Shown in pieces: positions 53,699 to 62,927 of a stretch of DNA of 64,000 nucleotides. How positions within the stretch are numbered: position 1 is the first letter of the stretch; each line of letters starts with the position of its first letter. The translations under genes and the position numbers were made by a program. The stretch is from assembly GCA_036261625.1 (NCBI GenBank), contig DATAKL010000007.1:62001-126000 (forward strand), in the 5' to 3' direction. The stretch is from JAAXKN01 sp036261625. Its GTDB lineage: Bacteria > Bacteroidota > Ignavibacteria > Ignavibacteriales > SURF-24. The notes below the pieces were generated by a model. It did not search any database. It saw only the letters and a program-made list of their open reading frames with translations, and had not been told where the DNA came from.

Positions 53699-55294
53699 AT
53701 GAAATTAGGTTTAATAAAGTCAGCTCTACTGGTTTTACTGGTCTTTACCTGCCAAATATACTCCCAGTCGGCACTGAATGTAAAAGACAGTCTCGGCAAC
53801 AGCCTCTTTTATATCAGAAGCAACGGCAACATCGGTCTTGGTTCAATGAATCCTCTGGTAAGGCTTCAGGTAATGGGGGACGTAAGGTCCTCGGTTCTTT
53901 CGGGGCGCGGGGCAAGGCTTCTTTTTGCAGACGACAGGGGTACCATTTTTGCACGCGGCACACTTCCCAAACCGGGCTGGTCGCTAACAGGAAACATGGG
54001 TACCTACCCCGACACAACTTTCTTAGGAACCCTCGATGATAAGGCGCTTATCTTTAAGACCGGGGGTGGGAGTCCGTTAAATGAAAGAATGAGGCTGCAT
54101 CCCGAAGGAAGTATATCGGTAAACAGCGCTGGATTTCACTCTGGGGATGTATTTGCATCTTTCGGTGCGGGTTACCCCGGCGCCATAAATAATGATGAAT
54201 TGACAGGATACCCCGTAAGCGGCTACAGCGCCGGGGATTTTTCAGGCATTTATGGTGAAAATACGGCCATCGGCGACGGCGTCCTGGGCGTCAATACAGC
54301 CACGGGAAGCGGCCTTTTCGGGCAGAATACATCTACGGGCTCCGGCGTAATTGGTATTTCCTTTAAGGGATTCGGTAGTGTTGGTTTAACAGGAAGCGGC
54401 AATGCTTCCGGTATATTAGCTGTAAACCGGGATTCTGCGGGTACAGGACTTATCTCTATCGGGGGCGGACTTACGAATAGTCTTATTTTAGAGGGAGGCA
54501 CAGGTCTGAGCTCTTTAGGAAGACAGACAGGTTTATTTGCGCAGGCTGTAGATTCATTATCCGGAACAGGAATAATTTCCGCAGGCAATGAAATTTCTTC
54601 ACCTTTGTCGCCAGAGAGGGGAGCAGGAATATCCGGCACAGGAAGACAATTCGGTGTAACCGGTTTTGCAAAGAGCGATACTTCGGCAAAAGAAAAGTGG
54701 GGAGGGTATTTTGAAGCGGCCCCGGGTTCCTATGCTTTTACCGGCGGCAGGCTTGGGAAAACCGACTACGGGGTTCTTACATCAGGGGTGAACGCCATAA
54801 TGGTTAAGGACGGAAAAGGTGAGAACAGGGTAATGTTTAATACGGCTTCCCCGGAGGTTGTGCTGGAAGACTACGGGACAGGTCAGCTTGAAAGGGGTTT
54901 TTCGCACGTAAGTCTAGATACATTATTCTCAAGGGCGATTTTTATAGACGATATAAACCCGTTAAAAGTTTTTGTTCAGGTGGAAGGCGACTGCAATGGT
55001 GTTTATGTAACGAACAAGACAAAAGAAGGTTTTGACGTCAGGGAATTAAAAGGCGGCAGAAGTCACGTCCAGTTCTCATGGCATGTTGTGGCAACGAGGG
55101 GAAACATTGTAAATCCCGACGGCACTGTTGAGACAGACTATTCAACTCTGCGTTTCCCGAAAGGGACAGGCAGGCCCGAAGTTAAGGCCTTTAGTACAAC
55201 GAAAGTTGACACGGGAAACAATACAATTCCGGACAAAAATAAAAAGCATCAGGTGGAAATTAAAAAGCCGGGCGGGAAGAAGAAGAGGAAATAG
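53699..55294 (+). CDS. Exported fibre-like repetitive surface protein
   Basis: 531 residues with a signal peptide (ALLVLLVFTCQIYSQS). After the cleavage site, VKDSLGNSLFYIRSNGNIGLG and NPLVRLQVMGDVRSS match the G-N-I/V-G-I/L-G, NP-x-x-x-L-x-V-x-G pattern of bacterial fibre and tail-fibre proteins. Residues 150-330 are Gly/Ser-rich and repetitive (IYGENTAIGDGVLGVNTATG and similar). The C-terminal 130 residues form a different domain with FVQVEGDCNGVYVTNK and a Lys-rich tail. No T9SS domain is present, so export beyond the periplasm is uncertain. It may be a surface appendage or adhesin. Confidence 0.7.
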   Translation: MKLGLIKSALLVLLVFTCQIYSQSALNVKDSLGNSLFYIRSNGNIGLGSMNPLVRLQVMGDVRSSVLSGRGARLLFADDRGTIFARGTLPKPGWSLTGNMGTYPDTTFLGTLDDKALIFKTGGGSPLNERMRLHPEGSISVNSAGFHSGDVFASFGAGYPGAINNDELTGYPVSGYSAGDFSGIYGENTAIGDGVLGVNTATGSGLFGQNTSTGSGVIGISFKGFGSVGLTGSGNASGILAVNRDSAGTGLISIGGGLTNSLILEGGTGLSSLGRQTGLFAQAVDSLSGTGIISAGNEISSPLSPERGAGISGTGRQFGVTGFAKSDTSAKEKWGGYFEAAPGSYAFTGGRLGKTDYGVLTSGVNAIMVKDGKGENRVMFNTASPEVVLEDYGTGQLERGFSHVSLDTLFSRAIFIDDINPLKVFVQVEGDCNGVYVTNKTKEGFDVRELKGGRSHVQFSWHVVATRGNIVNPDGTVETDYSTLRFPKGTGRPEVKAFSTTKVDTGNNTIPDKNKKHQVEIKKPGGKKKRK

Positions 55295-55377
55295 CTGCTC
55301 AATATGAATTGCCATAGCCTGCTCCGCTTTAAGCAAACCTTTGTGGAATATATTGAAAACTTGAACAGGTGTAAATG

Positions 55378-55740
55378 GCAAAGCACCTATGCCCGACTGA
55401 GTCGGGCGAAACCTTAGTAGCCCAGGGTTTGAAAGCCGCGGCAGGGGATGAAGAACCCTGGGTTAACGGATCCCCCCACACATATCCCGGAGTCCCGGCC
55501 ACGGGCGAAATATTAGATTCCGAAGGATTTCACATTATGGGTACATGGCGGGTACATCTCGGATGTATTCCCGATAAATCCCGGGGATTATAATTTGAAT
55601 TATTATTTCCTTTGGAATAATATCCGCCAAACATTGAGACCTGATATGCCGCTCCTGACGGAGCTAGGGGGATTTTTTTGATTGGATACCCGGGGTTTAG
55701 TCGTCCCTTCCAGGGACTCCCGCACCCCGGGCTACAAATG
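55378..55740. repeat. Cluster of REP-like hairpins
   Basis: The 610-bp gap 55295-55904 has no supported gene. It has a hairpin GCCCGAC-TGA-GTCGGGC (55391-55407), a larger hairpin with arms near 55419-55429 and 55454-55464 (AGCCCAGGGTT/AACCCTGGGTT-type), and a cruciform near 55688-55733 that encloses GTCCCT-TCC-AGGGAC. The ACCCCGGGCTA ends resemble those of the element at 41229-41484. Confidence 0.6.
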
Positions 55741-55743
55741 TCT

Positions 55744-55850
55744 CGTCCTTCTTCGAAGGACTTACCTTTTGCGTTATTCTAAATGCTCACATTTCATTGG
55801 GCTTTTGGGTGCAGGGCAGAAAACGGAGACCTATTTGTGTATACACCGTA
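55744..55850. repeat. Interspersed repeat, copy 2 (first copy at 26530-26635)
   Basis: The hairpin GTCCTTC/GAAGGAC, then CTTTTGCGTTATTCTAAATG, CTCACATTTCATT and GTATACACC match the copy at 26530-26635 in order and spacing. It directly follows the hairpin cluster. Confidence 0.65.
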
Positions 55851-55904
55851 GAGCTAAAGTTCGGGGCTAGTCAAAGGATTTAATTCTCCCACAGCCCGTT
55901 TGGG

Positions 55905-57272
55905 CTACTTTAATAGGAGCATCTTCTTTATTTGGGTGAAGCTGCCGGCCTGGAGCTTGTAGATGTAGGTGCCACTGGCAAGACTGGAGGCGTCAAAATT
56001 TAATGTGTAACGGCCGGCCGGCTTGTATTCGTTTACGGGCTGAGCAATCAGCTGTCCCTGTATGTTGAATATCGAAAGCGTAACCTGAGCGTCTTCGGGT
56101 ATCGTGTAATTTATGGCTGTTGAACTGTTAAAGGGATTTGGATAGTTCTGCCCCAGTTCGGCTACAACAGGCCTTGTTATTTCAACTGTAACGGGTTCGC
56201 TGTATTTTTCAATGCCATCGTTGCCAATCATCCTTAACCTGTATGCATAAAAGCCGGGATTAAGACCCTGATCTATGTATGAATATTCCTGCTGTGAACT
56301 GCAGTATCCGAAGGCCGGCACTTCACCCACTTTCTGCCAGTTAAAATTGCGCGAGGTTTCATTGAAAAGTGCCGAACGCTCCACTTCAAACCGGCTGCTG
56401 TTAATTTCAGTCTGCGTCTCCCAGAGAATCGTTACGTGATTGCTTGCAGCGTTGGTTGTAAAGCTGGAAAGATCAACCGGCAGTGGAGGCACTTTGCCTA
56501 AAGTCCAGTCGGCTGAGAAATTTGTAACTCCTATAAGGCTTACCAAATGTTTCTGAGGGTTAAGCTTGCTCTTGGGGAAAGTCCACCTTCCGGTGAATGT
56601 ACCCAGGCTGTAATCCTTTTCGTTTCCAACCACATCCTCCGGCTGATACTGGAACGTAAGGTCGACTTTTGAAATCCCATCCGAGTCAATTGTCCAGTAT
56701 CTTTTCAGGTTCATCTTCCCGATTGCATTCGGGTGCGTTCCCTGGAATTCCTTTACTGTAATCGTGCCGGTGCCTTCGTGAGCTTTTATGGTTACAGGAG
56801 CGTAGCCTCCGGTCTCAGTGCCAATTTCAAAGATTTTTTGGGCTGAATTAGAGAACCCCTTCTTTAGGGTCCCGATTATATAGCCTGAAGTTCTTGTGAG
56901 TCTGGATGCAGGGGAAAGCGAAAGCGTGTAGAAGTCTGTATTCAGCCTTGCTGAGTTTAATGCCAAGTCTCCCGTTAAAGAAAGATTGCCCTTAAGTCTT
57001 ACGAGAGCCGACTTGTTTTTTATTTCCAGATTATGGAACAGGGCATCCTGCGGAGCTGAGATGGTCTGAGGGGAGGAGCCTGTAAGTGTTATGGAACTCC
57101 GGCCGGGCGCAAAGTTCCCCTTATTGATCCAGTTTCCGCTTACCTCCAGATCAATTTTATTCTGGATTTCCACGGAACAGCCGGAAGAGATCTCTATACT
57201 GCCCTGAGCTAAAGTACAATTTGAGATAATACCAAGAGTAAAAGTCAGAGTAATTAAATATTTTCTCATCAT
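55905..57272 (-). CDS. Secreted protein with T9SS sorting domain
   Basis: 455 residues. A signal peptide (to about residue 23, TLAQ) is followed by a beta-rich region (about 25-250) with GNWINKGNFAPGRSSITLTG and repeated strand-turn units. A fibronectin-like segment (about 270-360: SSFTTNAASNHVTILWETQTE) follows. The last 85 residues are a Por/type IX sorting domain (GQNYPNPFNSSTAI, FNIQGQLIAQPVN, LASGTYIYKL, KKMLLLK). It should be secreted across the outer membrane. No enzyme motif is visible. The neighbouring surface protein gene is convergent across the repeat cluster. Confidence 0.8.
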   Translation of the reverse strand: MMRKYLITLTFTLGIISNCTLAQGSIEISSGCSVEIQNKIDLEVSGNWINKGNFAPGRSSITLTGSSPQTISAPQDALFHNLEIKNKSALVRLKGNLSLTGDLALNSARLNTDFYTLSLSPASRLTRTSGYIIGTLKKGFSNSAQKIFEIGTETGGYAPVTIKAHEGTGTITVKEFQGTHPNAIGKMNLKRYWTIDSDGISKVDLTFQYQPEDVVGNEKDYSLGTFTGRWTFPKSKLNPQKHLVSLIGVTNFSADWTLGKVPPLPVDLSSFTTNAASNHVTILWETQTEINSSRFEVERSALFNETSRNFNWQKVGEVPAFGYCSSQQEYSYIDQGLNPGFYAYRLRMIGNDGIEKYSEPVTVEITRPVVAELGQNYPNPFNSSTAINYTIPEDAQVTLSIFNIQGQLIAQPVNEYKPAGRYTLNFDASSLASGTYIYKLQAGSFTQIKKMLLLK

Positions 57273-57369
57273 CAGAAGACAACTAAATCAAAAAATGAAT
57301 ACAGATTATAATACGGTAACGGAACAAAAATATTTAATTAAAGGGATAATTGCAAAACCCGCCTAACCA

Positions 57370-57720
57370 TCAGCCCGGAGGCCAGTGCATCTTGCGGCCG
57401 CCCAGGATATGAAGGTGCAGGTGATGAACATCCTGACCGCTCTCGGGACCTGAGTTTATGACTACGCGGAAGCCTTTATCCGCAATCCCTTCAGTCCTTG
57501 CAATTTCATTTACAGCATCAAAGAGTTTGCCTAAGAGCTCTGCGTGCTCACGCCCCTGGATCTGCGTGGTGTTCTCAATTTCCGCTTTTTTCGGAATGAC
57601 CAGAATGTGCACGGGAGCCTGGGGGTTAATATCCCTGAAGGCCAGTACGTCATCCGATTCGTATACGATTTTGGCCGGGATCTCCTTACGGATTATTTTT
57701 GAAAAAATAGTCTCAGCCAT
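57370..57720 (-). CDS. HIT-family (HINT-like) nucleotide hydrolase
   Basis: 116 residues. Typical HINT sequence: IFSKIIRKEIPAKIVYE at the start, AFRDINPQAPVHILVIPK, and the histidine triad VHHLHLHILGG at residues 98-108 with His100, His102 and His104. These enzymes hydrolyse AMP-lysine or other adenosine phosphoramidates. An AGGGAGA site precedes the ATG, which overlaps the response-regulator stop by one base (TAATG), so translation is coupled. Confidence 0.93.
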   Translation of the reverse strand: MAETIFSKIIRKEIPAKIVYESDDVLAFRDINPQAPVHILVIPKKAEIENTTQIQGREHAELLGKLFDAVNEIARTEGIADKGFRVVINSGPESGQDVHHLHLHILGGRKMHWPPG

Positions 57721-59078
57721 TATTCTCTCCCTTTTTCTATTTCGTATTTTTTCATTTTTGCGTAGAGGTGGCTTCTCTGTATATCCAGCAGTTCTGCCGT
57801 CTTGCTGATATTCCAGTCGTTTGCTTCCAGCTGTCTTAAGATGAAGGCGCGCTCGGCCTTCTCCTTAAAATCCTGGAATGAATTGTTGATATTCATTATG
57901 TCATCCAAGCCTGAAGGGGATGGGGGAACGATCTTAAAGACGTCCTTGTCGGAGATTTCCTTCTGCGGCATCATGATAATAATTCTTTCAATAATGTTTC
58001 TTAATTCCCTTACGTTTCCTGTCCACTCAAAGCTCTGCAGGGCTTTAACTGCTGCCGGAGTAAACTTTACAGGAGAGATCTTGTACTTCGTGCTGATCTC
58101 CTGGGCAAAATGTTCAATGAGCAGAGGAATATCCTCAATCCTGTCTTTAAGCGGGGGAACGACAACCGGTATAACGTTCAGGCGGTGGAAAAGGTCCTCC
58201 CTGAAGTTACCTTTTTCAATTTCTTCCTTCAGGTTCTTGTTTGTAGCCGAGATAATTCTAACATCCACGTCAATTTTTCTGTTTCCGCCCACGCGTTCAA
58301 TTTTCCCGTCCTCAATTGCTCTTAAGACCTTTGCCTGTGCCTGTAGGCTCATATCGCCGATCTCGTCTAAGAAAAGAGTGCCTTTATTGGCCAGTTCAAA
58401 CTTTCCGATCCTCTGCTGGAAGGCTCCGGTAAAAGATCCCTTTTCATGCCCGAAAAGTTCACTTTCAATAAGCTCATTCGGAATAGCAGCGCAATTGACC
58501 TCAACGAAAGTCTCCTTCATGCGCTGGCTCTGGCGGTGGATTTCGCGCGCCACGAGCTCTTTTCCGGTGCCGTTACCGCCTGTTATCATTACACGTACGT
58601 CTGTGGGGGCAACTCTTGTTATTATCTGGAGTACATTATGAATTGCAGGGCTTCTGCCGATAATTACACTGTTTTCGTTTAAGGTCTTCTTGAGCTCTTT
58701 GTTCTCCTTTACCAGTTTTACCTGGCTCAAGGCATTTCTAATGCTCAGGAGGAGCTTTTCGCGGTCTATGGGCTTTTCAAGGAAATCGAATGCCCCAAGC
58801 TTGGTTGCCTTTACGGCATTTTCCAGGCTGCTGAAGGCTGAAATTACAATTACATTTATATCGAGGTTTAATTCTTTTAGCTTGTTGAGAACTTCGAAAC
58901 CGTTCATATCAGGCATCTGTATGTCCAGAAGGGCAACATCGAAATGTCCCGAGGTCAGTTTCTCCACGCCTTTTATGGCTTCGGTGGAATAGTCGACCTC
59001 ATAGTCCTCGTACTCGAGAATCATTTTTATGCTTTCGCAAATTTCTTTTTCGTCATCAATTACTAAGACAGAGTTCAT
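57720..59078 (-). CDS. Sigma-54-dependent response regulator (NtrC family)
   Basis: 452 residues. Receiver domain 1-120 with phospho-acceptor Asp52, conserved Asp8-Asp9 and Lys102. AAA+ domain about 137-370: Walker A GGNGTGKE at 167-174, sigma-54 contact loop GSFTGA at 214-219 (GAFTGA is canonical), Walker B LFLDEIGD and arginine-finger segment LFHRLNV. C-terminal Fis-type helix-turn-helix SKTAELLDIQRSHLYAKMKKY. The expected partner histidine kinase is not adjacent. The upstream exported gene and downstream HIT gene overlap it by four bases and one base. Confidence 0.95.
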   Translation of the reverse strand: MNSVLVIDDEKEICESIKMILEYEDYEVDYSTEAIKGVEKLTSGHFDVALLDIQMPDMNGFEVLNKLKELNLDINVIVISAFSSLENAVKATKLGAFDFLEKPIDREKLLLSIRNALSQVKLVKENKELKKTLNENSVIIGRSPAIHNVLQIITRVAPTDVRVMITGGNGTGKELVAREIHRQSQRMKETFVEVNCAAIPNELIESELFGHEKGSFTGAFQQRIGKFELANKGTLFLDEIGDMSLQAQAKVLRAIEDGKIERVGGNRKIDVDVRIISATNKNLKEEIEKGNFREDLFHRLNVIPVVVPPLKDRIEDIPLLIEHFAQEISTKYKISPVKFTPAAVKALQSFEWTGNVRELRNIIERIIIMMPQKEISDKDVFKIVPPSPSGLDDIMNINNSFQDFKEKAERAFILRQLEANDWNISKTAELLDIQRSHLYAKMKKYEIEKGRE

Positions 59079-59740
59079 AGATTATATCTGAAATATATTA
59101 AAGGATACGTTAGAAGAACTTCTGAAGGAAGCACGCGGCATTCTTTTTTAAGAGCCTTTCCAAAGGTTTCCCCCAGCTCATCGGCGGCAATATCCCTGGG
59201 GTCGGCTGAGGACTGGATATAGAACTTCTCTTCGAATTCTTCTACAAAAATGCCAATTATTTTTGTAAAATCAAATATTCCTGAAGTATAGGCAAGATAA
59301 GCACTACCGAAAAAATGAGCAAGTTTATCGCGGTCGCCCCCTTCGTCCCTGGGGGAATTATAGAACAGGTCCCTCGGAAGATGCCGGTTCTTAAGGTGGA
59401 ATATGGAGTCTCCAGGTGCATAGAAGGGGATATTAACCTTAAGCTTTATGACCGGGATTACTACAGGCACGTACTTGTAGGGTACGGTAGCAAAGGTTAA
59501 GGCCAGGAGCGCCTTTGAGGTGTTGCCGTCATAGATCTTTAAGGCACGATGGTAAAGCGTATCTGTCATCTCCAGTGAAGTTTTTTCTCCCGAGAGTGTC
59601 TTAAAATAATCTGAGGCAATAAAGTGCGAAATCTCATTTACTGAAGCACCGAGCTTTGTAACCTGTGCCTTAAGAGGTGAGGCGAGCAGTAAAATTACTG
59701 CCGGCAGAATAGAGAATTTATGTAAAAGGCACTTCATCAT
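59075..59740 (-). CDS. Exported protein with a DUF2279/VanZ-like D-K-x-x-H-F motif
   Basis: 221 residues. Signal peptide or N-terminal anchor ending near LKAQ (about residue 26). A region of beta and helix follows, then GGDRDKLAHFFGSAYLAYTSG near residue 135 and SADPRDIAADELGETFG near 180. The Asp-Lys-x2-His and Asp-x2-Asp-x3-x-x-G pair resembles DUF2279/VanZ-like proteins, where acidic and His residues may bind metal. It overlaps the response-regulator gene by 4 bp. Envelope location together with a transcription factor suggests a sensory or maintenance link. The function is unknown. Confidence 0.6.
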   Translation of the reverse strand: MMKCLLHKFSILPAVILLLASPLKAQVTKLGASVNEISHFIASDYFKTLSGEKTSLEMTDTLYHRALKIYDGNTSKALLALTFATVPYKYVPVVIPVIKLKVNIPFYAPGDSIFHLKNRHLPRDLFYNSPRDEGGDRDKLAHFFGSAYLAYTSGIFDFTKIIGIFVEEFEEKFYIQSSADPRDIAADELGETFGKALKKECRVLPSEVLLTYPLIYFRYNL

Positions 59741-59764
59741 CGTTTAAGTTTTATTTCTTCTCTT

Positions 59765-61420
59765 TTAAGTCTGTATTACACCCGGGTTAAATTCCGGCAT
59801 TTCAGGGTTATTATCGGCAACTTCAATTGCCATTGAAATATAGTTTCTTGTTTCAGCAGGATCTATCACCTCATCAATCCACAGCCGGGATGCCGCATAT
59901 GAAGGAACACTCTTTTCCTCGTATGAATCTTCAATCTCTTTTAAGAGCTTTTCCGACTCTAGCTTTGTGATTTTCCTGCCTTCTTTTTCCAGCTGTTTAA
60001 CCTTAATTCCGAGGAGGGTATTGCTGGCCTGGCTTCCTCCCATTACGGCAATTCTTGCATTCGGGTAAGCAAATATAAATCTGGGGTCGTATGCCTTGCC
60101 GCACATCGCATAGTTCCCGGCTCCGAAGCTGTTGCCAATGATGATTGTAATTTTCGGCACCACCGAATTCGCTACGGCGTTAACCATCTTGGCCCCGTCT
60201 TTAATAATGCCGCCGTGCTCGGCGCGGCTGCCTACCATAAAGCCCGTTACATCCTGCAGGAAGAGAAGCGGAATTCTTCTCTGGTTACAGTTCATTATGA
60301 AGCGTGCCGCCTTGTCGGCGCTGTCGGAATAGATGACGCCGCCGATCTGCATTTCGCCTTTTTCAGTCTTAACGATGCTTCTCTGGTTGGCCACAATGCC
60401 CACAGCCCAGCCGTCAATTCTTGCATATGCCGTAATAACCGACTTGCCGTAGCCCGCCTTGTATTCATCAATTTCTGAATTATCCACAATACGCGCTATA
60501 ATTTCGTACATGTTATATGTCTTAAGAGGATCTTCAGGCAATAGCCCGTAAATTTCCTTAGGGCTGAACTTAGGCTCAAAGGTTTCCGTCCTGCTGAAGC
60601 CTGCTTTGGGCTTCTGCCCGAACTTTCCTGCCAGGCTTCTTATTTGAACGAGGCATTCAGAGTCCGACTTCATGACATAATCCGTAACGCCCGATATGTT
60701 GGACTGAACGACGGCTCCCCCCAGATGTTCATTGTCTATCTCCTCTCCAATAGCCGCCTTAACCAGGTGCGATCCGGCCAGGAAAACGGAGCCTTCGCCT
60801 TCAACTATCAAAGCCTCATCGCTCATAATAGGAAGATATGCGCCTCCGGCAACGCAGGGACCCATAATAGCCGCAATCTGCGGAATGCCCCTTGAAGACA
60901 TTATGGCGTTATTGCGGAATATGCGCCCGAAATGCTCCTTATCGGGGAATATATCCTCCTGCAGGGGCAGGAACACGCCGGCGCTGTCGACAAGATAAAC
61001 TACAGGCAGATTGTTATCCATTGATATTTCCTGAGCCCGGAGGTTCTTCTTTGCCGTAATAGGGAACCAGGCTCCGGCTTTAACCGTGGCGTCGTTTGCC
61101 ACAATCATAAAGTACTTCCCGTTAATCCTTCCCAGTCCCATTACAGTTCCTGCCGCAGGAGCGCCTCCGTACTCCTTGTACATGCCGTGGGCTGTCATGG
61201 TTCCTATTTCAAAGAACCGGGAGCCCTTGTCGATAAGAGCCGTTATTCTTTCCCTTGCTGTCATTTTCCCTTTGGCCTTATGGCTCTCAATTGCTTTTTT
61301 GCCTCCGCCCAGCTTTATCTTGTCTTTTTCCGCGTTGAGCTTTCTGATCAGGTTTTTGTAAAAGTCGTCTCTTTTTAAGAATGTCTCATTTACAACCGCA
61401 GGATTACCTATATTTTTCAT
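59765..61420 (-). CDS. Acyl-CoA carboxylase carboxyltransferase (beta) subunit, methylcrotonyl-CoA carboxylase-like
   Basis: 551 residues with two crotonase-like halves. The N-half has GKMTARERITALIDKGS, and RNNAIMSSRGIPQIAAIMGPCVAGGAYLP near residue 180. The C-half has LLFLQDVTGFMVG, GSQASNTLL and the YAMCGKAYDPRFIFAYPNA stretch. The pattern is closest to methylcrotonyl-CoA carboxylase beta subunits (leucine degradation), with propionyl-CoA carboxylase as the alternative. No biotin carboxylase or biotin-carrier gene is adjacent, so the alpha subunit must come from elsewhere. It lies 58 bp after the acyl-CoA dehydrogenase. Confidence 0.9.
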   Translation of the reverse strand: MKNIGNPAVVNETFLKRDDFYKNLIRKLNAEKDKIKLGGGKKAIESHKAKGKMTARERITALIDKGSRFFEIGTMTAHGMYKEYGGAPAAGTVMGLGRINGKYFMIVANDATVKAGAWFPITAKKNLRAQEISMDNNLPVVYLVDSAGVFLPLQEDIFPDKEHFGRIFRNNAIMSSRGIPQIAAIMGPCVAGGAYLPIMSDEALIVEGEGSVFLAGSHLVKAAIGEEIDNEHLGGAVVQSNISGVTDYVMKSDSECLVQIRSLAGKFGQKPKAGFSRTETFEPKFSPKEIYGLLPEDPLKTYNMYEIIARIVDNSEIDEYKAGYGKSVITAYARIDGWAVGIVANQRSIVKTEKGEMQIGGVIYSDSADKAARFIMNCNQRRIPLLFLQDVTGFMVGSRAEHGGIIKDGAKMVNAVANSVVPKITIIIGNSFGAGNYAMCGKAYDPRFIFAYPNARIAVMGGSQASNTLLGIKVKQLEKEGRKITKLESEKLLKEIEDSYEEKSVPSYAASRLWIDEVIDPAETRNYISMAIEVADNNPEMPEFNPGVIQT

Positions 61421-61478
61421 TACAGCCTTTCTTTTATTGTAAAACCTAAGTTAAATAAAGATTCCTCAGACTACTCCA

Positions 61479-62642
61479 CTAGTCCTTAATCAGGCTCTTT
61501 GCAATGAGCATGCGCTGAACCTCACTTGTCCCTTCGCCTATGGTTAAAAGCTTGACGTCGCGGTAGAACTTCTCGACCGGATAATCCTTCACGAAGCCGT
61601 AGCCGCCCAGTATCTGCACAGCCTCGTTTGCAGCACGTGTAGCAACTTCGCTCGCGAATAGTTTAGCCATTGAGGCCTCGCGGGCAATTTTTTCTCCCTT
61701 GTCCTTCTTTACCGCCGCGCGGTAGGTAAGGAGCCTTGCCGATTCAATGTCGGTTCCCATTTCGGCAAGCTTGAACTGTATAGCCTGAAATTCAGAAAGA
61801 TGGCGCCCGAATTGTTTTCTCTGCTCTGAGTAGCTGAGCGAGGCCTCCAGGCATCCTTCTGCAAGCCCCAGGCTTAGAGCCGCAATTGAGATCCTGCCGC
61901 CCTCTAAAATCTTAAGCGCCTGCTGGAGCCCTTCGCCTTCGGGCTGAATAAGGTTTTCAGAGGGGACCCTGCAGTTATCAAATAAAAGCTGAACGGTTTC
62001 ACTTGCGCGCATGCCCAGTTTATTTTCCTTTTTCCCTACCGTAAAGCCCTCGTAGCCCTTTTCAAGAATAAAAGCCGATATCCCTTTTTTTCCCTTTTCC
62101 TTATCAGTTATGGCCATTACGACGGCAGTTTTTCCCACCCCGCCGTTGGTGATAAAATTCTTCGTGCCGTTTAGTATGAAATTCCCATCTTCTTTTTGTG
62201 CTGTTGTCTGCATGCCTGCGGCATCGCTTCCTGAGGCGGGTTCAGTGAGCCCCCAGGCGCCCAGCTTCTTGCCCTGCGCAAGGTCTGGCAGGTACTTTTC
62301 CTTCTGCTCGCGGCTGGCAAAGAGGTTGATATGGTTTGTGCAGAGGCCGTTATGGGCCGCAACCGAGAGGGCAATAGAAGGGTCCACCCGTGCAAGCTCT
62401 TCAACAACAATTGCATACTCCACGTATCCAAGGCCGGCACCCCCGAATTCCTCCGGAACGAGTATACCAAGGAATCCCATTTCCCCCAGAGCGTCAAAAA
62501 TCTCCACAGGGTGTTCCTGCTTTTCATCGAACTTCATAACAAAAGGGCGTATGTTGTTTTCGGCAAATGTGCGTATGGTGTCTTTAATTGCCTGCTGCTC
62601 TTCGGTAAGTTCAAAAGTAAAAGGTATCTTTTCACTGGCCAT
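61479..62642 (-). CDS. Acyl-CoA dehydrogenase
   Basis: ATG 62642 with GAGGGA ahead is chosen over the frame start 62831, whose first 63 residues do not resemble the family. 387 residues: FTFELTEEQQAIKDTIRTFA at the start, the FAD site GAWGLTEPASGSDAAGM and NFITNGGVG, RKQFGRHLSEFQAIQFKLAEM, and IGEGTSEVQRMLIA with the catalytic Glu position. It likely oxidises a short- or branched-chain acyl-CoA, perhaps isovaleryl- or butyryl-CoA. The downstream carboxyltransferase favours leucine degradation. Proof needs substrate data. Confidence 0.92.
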   Translation of the reverse strand: MASEKIPFTFELTEEQQAIKDTIRTFAENNIRPFVMKFDEKQEHPVEIFDALGEMGFLGILVPEEFGGAGLGYVEYAIVVEELARVDPSIALSVAAHNGLCTNHINLFASREQKEKYLPDLAQGKKLGAWGLTEPASGSDAAGMQTTAQKEDGNFILNGTKNFITNGGVGKTAVVMAITDKEKGKKGISAFILEKGYEGFTVGKKENKLGMRASETVQLLFDNCRVPSENLIQPEGEGLQQALKILEGGRISIAALSLGLAEGCLEASLSYSEQRKQFGRHLSEFQAIQFKLAEMGTDIESARLLTYRAAVKKDKGEKIAREASMAKLFASEVATRAANEAVQILGGYGFVKDYPVEKFYRDVKLLTIGEGTSEVQRMLIAKSLIKD

Positions 62643-62786
62643 AAATTGTTTCCCTCTATTGTTTAGTTGGTTTATACGCTCCGGGCATTTATATAAAATA
62701 AAAATAAGCACCTGAGAAAACAACATTCCGAAAAGACGGCAGAATAAACAATTTTTATACCGATCAAATAGAAAAGAATTACACCG

Positions 62787-62812
62787 TAAAAGCCCCCTCG
62801 TGCGGGCTTTTA
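62787..62812. terminator. Hairpin between meaB-like and acyl-CoA dehydrogenase genes
   Basis: TAAAAGCCC (62787-62795) pairs with GGGCTTTTA (62804-62812). The flanking T run is weak on either strand, so it may be a weak terminator or a spacer hairpin. The rest of 62643-62927 shows no gene. Confidence 0.5.
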
Positions 62813-62927
62813 GGGGTAAGAGCAAGATCAAAAAAGATCAGGAGTTAAACTACAGAAAAGGGAAGTATAAAATTCAAAAGAAAGCAGGGGGTTCCTGATC
62901 CCATAAAAAAACATCTATTGAAATTTG

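Noticed and set aside
55375..55870. Two short plus-strand frames
   Set aside because: Both run through the hairpin cluster and interspersed repeat and have no ribosome site or protein-like composition.
57802..58641. 279-codon plus-strand frame
   Set aside because: It lies exactly opposite the sigma-54 response regulator, whose domains are unmistakable, and has no ribosome site or family likeness. It is a shadow frame.
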